Assembly (NCBI RefSeq): GCF_000685215.1
Contig: NZ_ARYJ01000009.1
Span: forward strand, 59,436-123,435
Length of the DNA: 64,000 bases
Source: Hyphomonas jannaschiana VP2
Lineage (GTDB): Bacteria; Pseudomonadota; Alphaproteobacteria; Caulobacterales; Hyphomonadaceae
Direction: 5' to 3'
Part shown: piece by piece, positions 61,601-64,000 of the stretch
Layout of the letters: each line of letters opens with the position of its first letter
Numbering within the stretch: position 1 is the first letter of the stretch
Made by a program: the position numbers and the translations under genes
The notes under the pieces: generated by a model
Database searches by the model: none
What the model was told of the DNA's origin: nothing
Seen by the model: only the letters and a program-made list of their open reading frames with translations

Positions 61601-61761
61601 TTCAGCGTCCGCTGGCGATCGTTGTGGTCGGCGGGCTCGTATCTTCCACCATTCTGACACTGTTCCTTCTGCCGGTGCTGTACCGCCGGTTCGGTGTCGA
61701 CCGCACGCCGGCCGGTGTGCCGCAAGGAGAGGTCCAATGGATTCGCCCCTACGCAAACTGA
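58651..61761 (+). CDS. Heavy-metal-type RND efflux permease (CzcA/CusA family)
   Basis: A 1036-residue RND pump. The N-terminus LDRLVSFSLTQR, LPIDAFPEIAPTQVKIILKAPGMTPEEVEARV in sequence, and KYAIADITIDFKEGTDIYWARQQVSERL are typical of the HME branch. TM4 has GMIVDGAIVVTENAVERL with an Asp for proton coupling. Twelve TM helices and two periplasmic loops are implied. It exports a metal cation, but Cu/Ag versus Co/Zn/Cd cannot be decided here. It starts with GTG and overlaps the next gene by 25 bases. Confidence 0.93.
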   Translation: MLDRLVSFSLTQRIFILGAALLLAISGLYASARLPIDAFPEIAPTQVKIILKAPGMTPEEVEARVVRPLEMELLGIPDQTIMRAKAKYAIADITIDFKEGTDIYWARQQVSERLTAVSGDFPETVSGGLAPISTALSEVFMFTIESDDLSLEERRSLLDWVIRPALRTLPGVADVNALGGRVRTFTIAPDEAAMAMAGISLDDIRTALENNNRNDGAGRMSEGEEALVVRSTGATENEADIGALVVRETDGQVLRLRDIATVKLGSLTRYGSVTRDGAGEAVEGIVVALRGADARMVVKGVEDKLAELQTSLPEGVKIEVFYNRSDLIEKAVWTVTEALLIAVVLVIALLIVFLGDWRAALVVTLILPASALATFLLMKFFGLSANLMSLGGLAIAIGMIVDGAIVVTENAVERLHENPNASKLHVIYRAASEVAVPTAAGIFIICLVFVPLLTLQGLEGKLFSPVALAIVFALGSALLLACTLIPVLASFLLKSSGTHETFLMRVLTPVYRSLLNRVLDMPVIVYAIAAISVVFAGFAYTATGKTFMPTMNEGSVVMQLAALPSINLNQSEADAMRAQAAILEKVPEVEHIVGRIGSDELGLDPMGLNEADMFLELAPREEWRGPDTEWLVGEVRAVMDDFVGIESSFTQPIEMRVSEMLTGSRGDLAVKIFGPDSNELAALAGRVEQAISTVPGAADVFTASNDVSEYLQVDIDPTRAGRLGLDVITIQDELRSRLEGVIAGEVIEPGRRTPIIIRQDQTEGSAAFDFGNLLIVNPAGEMVRLSDVATVSRVAGLASVARENGSRYAVVQAFVSGRDLVGFVADAQAAVEASGPMPAGYTLEFGGEFENQRRASARLSLMVPLSLGLIFVVLFATLRSMRQATLILLNIPFALVGGIIALSLSGEYLSVPASVGFIALLGIAVLNGLVLVTCFNDLRALGLDTEQAVRQGAERRLRPVLMTATAAALGLVPLLFAHGPGSELQRPLAIVVVGGLVSSTILTLFLLPVLYRRFGVDRTPAGVPQGEVQWIRPYAN

Positions 61762-62048
61762 CCCTGGTCTGCCCGAAAAGCATCCAGCCCACCGTTCTGG
61801 ATACGCTGGACGCAATCGACCCGCCGCTCCCGGGCTATACCAGCCAGGACGGCCTCGGCCATGGCAGTTCCATGGATCTCGCCTCGACGGCCGAGAAGGT
61901 GAAAGGCGCAATGAAAGTCTTCACCGTGCTGATGGTTCTGCCGGAGAACGCCATTCCGCTGGTGCTGGAAACCATCCGGCAGGCCTGCCCACGCCGACAG
62001 ATCTCTTACTGGATCGAACCCGTACTCGATTTTGGACGCCTGAAATGA
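61737..62048 (+). CDS. DUF3240 family protein (PII-like)
   Basis: A 103-residue cytoplasmic protein of the DUF3240 family, which often sits beside CzcA/CusA pumps. It has LTLVCPKSIQPTVLDTLDA at the start and KVFTVLMVLPENAIPLVLETIRQA in sequence at the end, a ferredoxin-like pattern as in PII proteins. It may sense or modulate the pump, but no function is established. It overlaps the pump's 3' end by 25 bases and its stop overlaps the TolC-type gene start (ATGA). Confidence 0.85.
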   Translation: MDSPLRKLTLVCPKSIQPTVLDTLDAIDPPLPGYTSQDGLGHGSSMDLASTAEKVKGAMKVFTVLMVLPENAIPLVLETIRQACPRRQISYWIEPVLDFGRLK

Positions 62049-63274
62049 AACGTTTCCTTTTTGCCGCTGCCCTCGCCGGCACTCTTGTTCTTGCTCAGCC
62101 GGCTGCAGCCCAGACCGACCCGGTTGTAGACCTGATGGAACAGGCCATTCGCACCAGCCCCACTTATCGCTCCGCCAAGGCGGATGTGGACCGGGCCAGT
62201 GCATCGGCCCGGCGGATTGCATCCGGCCCGTATGAGTTCGAGATCAATGCCAGCGGCGGCCAGCGCAAGATCGATGATCCGCTCGCTTCGGAAAACCGGT
62301 ACACGGAATGGTCTGCCGGCATCTCCCGCACCGTCCGGCTGCCGGGTAAACGCCAGGTCGATGCCAATCTGGCGCAGCTGGAAACGGACCTCGCCGGCAC
62401 CGGGCTGGACCAGTCCCTGTTTGCCGAGCGTGAGAAGTTCGCGATGCTGTGGAGCGCCTGGCGCCGGGCAGACCTCCTGTCGGCGTCTTCCGCCTCCCAG
62501 GCAGCTGAAGCGCTGCGGATTGCCGAACTCCAGCAAATTGCCGTGGACAAGGGCGCAGAACGCCAGATCCGGGCGGACCAGCTGGCGGCGGAAGCAGGGC
62601 TGCTGCAGCTGCAGGCTGAGCAGGACCGGACTGCTGCACAAGTTGCGCGCGCAGCCCTCGTTGCGCGGTATCCGGACATCGTGTTCCCGGAAACAACTGC
62701 GCCGCTGGATGTGTCGGGAACCATGATCGACCCGCTGTTTGAAGCGACCGCCGAGGACACACCTGCCTACCGCCGCGCCGGACTGCTGGCTCAGCAGGCG
62801 AAGCTGAAAGCGCAGCGGGCGCGGATGGAGAAGCGCCCGGACCCGACCTTCGGGCTCGACTTCGGCAATGAGTTTGGCGGCTCGGAAACCAGTGTCATGG
62901 CGCGGGTCAGCATTCCCATCGGCGGCTCGGCCCGCCGGGCCTATGCGCAGGAAATGTCGGCCACCGCCACGGTCGCCGAGCTTGACCGGGTAACGGCCCA
63001 GCGCGAAGCCTTCCAGGCAGTCCAGTCTGCCCGCCAGTCCCTCGGCGCTGCAATGACGCTGTATGAGAAATCGCTCGAAACGGCGGAGTCCTCCCGGAAA
63101 ATCCTCGAGACGATCCAGAAGGGATATGACTATGGCGAGATCACCATCACCGAATTCCTGAACGGACGCCGCGCGCTGATTTCAGCGGAGCGGACAGTCG
63201 CCGAACAACGCGCCCGGCTGGAAAGTGATGTGCTTCACCTTCTGGCGCTCACGGGCGGTCCGGCGACGGAGTAA
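62045..63274 (+). CDS. TolC-family outer-membrane channel of the RND system
   Basis: A 409-residue outer-membrane efflux protein with a signal peptide (cleavage near PAAAQTD). Long alpha-helical stretches dominate, such as ADVDRASASARRIASG and the C-terminal ETIQKGYDYGEITITEFLNGRR, which is typical of CzcC/CusC-type channels. It completes the tripartite pump. I chose the ATG at 62045, which overlaps the DUF3240 stop by 4 bases. No clear terminator follows. Confidence 0.92.
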   Translation: MKRFLFAAALAGTLVLAQPAAAQTDPVVDLMEQAIRTSPTYRSAKADVDRASASARRIASGPYEFEINASGGQRKIDDPLASENRYTEWSAGISRTVRLPGKRQVDANLAQLETDLAGTGLDQSLFAEREKFAMLWSAWRRADLLSASSASQAAEALRIAELQQIAVDKGAERQIRADQLAAEAGLLQLQAEQDRTAAQVARAALVARYPDIVFPETTAPLDVSGTMIDPLFEATAEDTPAYRRAGLLAQQAKLKAQRARMEKRPDPTFGLDFGNEFGGSETSVMARVSIPIGGSARRAYAQEMSATATVAELDRVTAQREAFQAVQSARQSLGAAMTLYEKSLETAESSRKILETIQKGYDYGEITITEFLNGRRALISAERTVAEQRARLESDVLHLLALTGGPATE

Positions 63275-63343
63275 ATCCGTTCCCAGCACATCCGCCCGGA
63301 AACGCCCATGGCGCTCCGGCAAAAGTCCTGATGTTGGCGAGGC

Positions 63344-63943
63344 TCAGCTCGTATTGAAGCTGGGCCAGTCTTTCAGGGCTTCGATCAGCTGCACGGTGAG
63401 CCCGCCTGAGACAATCCCCAAGGCGGCGGGCATGGTGTGGGTCTTGGCGATCGGCGCGATGAAGGGCCGGGCTTCGCCGGCCGCCTTCCAGCGCTGGATC
63501 GTGCGGGCGAGGCACTTTGCGCGGCGCTGGCGGTATCTCAGCGTGTCGAGCATCGCTTCCCAGCGCGCGATCAGGGGCGCAGCGGGCACGGGGGCACGTG
63601 TCGGCACGATGACCGGGCCATGCAGGAAGTCCGGCGCTTCTGAGGCGGGCACGGGCAAGACGGAAAAGAACGCCTTGCGCGCCTTCGGCTCACCTTCTGT
63701 CTTTTCAAAATAATTGCTCACCGGACGCGGCGTAAGCGGCGCCAGCTCCACCTGCAGCGCCATGAGGAAGATCAGACGGCGGAGCAGAACGCCCAACCGT
63801 TTCAGCTCTGCCGAGACGCGGCGCTTCACTGTTTTCGAAATCATCTCCGGCTGCTTGAACAGATCCGCATTCACGCCCGCTTCCGCCACGGCGCGGGCGA
63901 TCGTTCTAAAAGCGTGCGTGATGAAATCGGTGAGGTCTGTCAT
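63344..63943 (-). CDS. Hypothetical protein, Ala/Arg-rich
   Basis: A 199-residue protein that I do not recognise. It opens MTDLTDFITHAFRTIARAVAEAG, continues with a basic helical segment (ISKTVKRRVSAELKRLGVLLRRLIFLMALQVELAP in sequence) and ends with APIAKTHTMPAALGIVSGGLT. No signal peptide is evident. I chose the ATG at 63943; the frame is open 17 codons further but with a composition unlike the rest. It converges with the TolC-type gene across 69 bases. Confidence 0.6.
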   Translation of the reverse strand: MTDLTDFITHAFRTIARAVAEAGVNADLFKQPEMISKTVKRRVSAELKRLGVLLRRLIFLMALQVELAPLTPRPVSNYFEKTEGEPKARKAFFSVLPVPASEAPDFLHGPVIVPTRAPVPAAPLIARWEAMLDTLRYRQRRAKCLARTIQRWKAAGEARPFIAPIAKTHTMPAALGIVSGGLTVQLIEALKDWPSFNTS

Positions 63944-64000
63944 GGCACAGAGTGTGGCATGGGCGCTTATCAGACGGATACGAAGCGCCCTCACCTCCCA

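Overview
The window reads as chromosomal DNA of a GC-rich alphaproteobacterium, most likely a member of the Hyphomonadaceae. The reasons are the four large TonB-dependent receptors (TBDRs), the many Tat- or lipoprotein-exported amino-acid and peptide enzymes, the NasT-type ANTAR regulator, RpiR-controlled phosphonate-type ABC genes and the dense operons with 4-base stop/start overlaps. The family assignment is an inference from gene content. I saw no rRNA, tRNA, insertion sequence, prophage, CRISPR array or replication origin.

Positions 1-17,100 hold amino-acid and amine oxidation. There is the 3' end of a DUF2817 metallopeptidase, a Tat-exported PLP aminotransferase, a TBDR preceded by a NasT-like antiterminator, and a D-amino-acid-oxidase-like flavoprotein whose domains look circularly permuted. 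These are followed by an exported isochorismatase-fold hydrolase, a YHS protein, a DUF1348 protein and the peroxide-removing pair ahpC-ahpF. An exported flavin amine oxidase, cytochrome c and RidA-like lipoprotein form a tight operon that resembles a periplasmic amine dehydrogenase with its own electron acceptor and imine deaminase. An acyl-CoA ligase follows.

Positions 17,100-24,750 hold a PhnCDE-type importer, a divergent RpiR/SIS regulator, a HAD-IIA phosphatase and a second TBDR. Near-identical TTGAA-type sites lie in the phn/rpiR gap and upstream of the phosphatase and TBDR, so the whole block may be one regulon for a phosphorylated substrate.

Positions 24,750-47,800 are mainly on the minus strand. 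FecI-type sigma, FecR, an STN-containing TBDR and a penicillin-acylase-family lipoprotein form one unit. A fourth TBDR, an exported gamma-glutamyltranspeptidase and a beta-propeller/amidohydrolase lipoprotein form another. An amidohydrolase fused to a CIA30-like domain is divergent from a TetR regulator. Next come the proline symporter putP, proC, proB and a MarR regulator. Together these suggest capture of acylated or gamma-glutamyl/prolyl peptides and use of the amino acids released.

Positions 48,000-55,700 hold the most striking locus. It encodes a HAD-UbiA fusion, a GtrA-like protein, a DprE1-like oxidase, a DprE2-like reductase and a polytopic membrane protein, followed by an OafA-type acyltransferase and a lipoprotein esterase. 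This matches the mycobacterial decaprenyl-phosphoryl-arabinose pathway, with the likely phosphatase fused to the phosphoribosyltransferase.

Positions 55,700-63,300 hold a two-component system and a heavy-metal-type RND efflux operon. Both promoters carry the same tandem GTCAG repeat. The window ends in an unrecognised conserved-looking gene on the minus strand.
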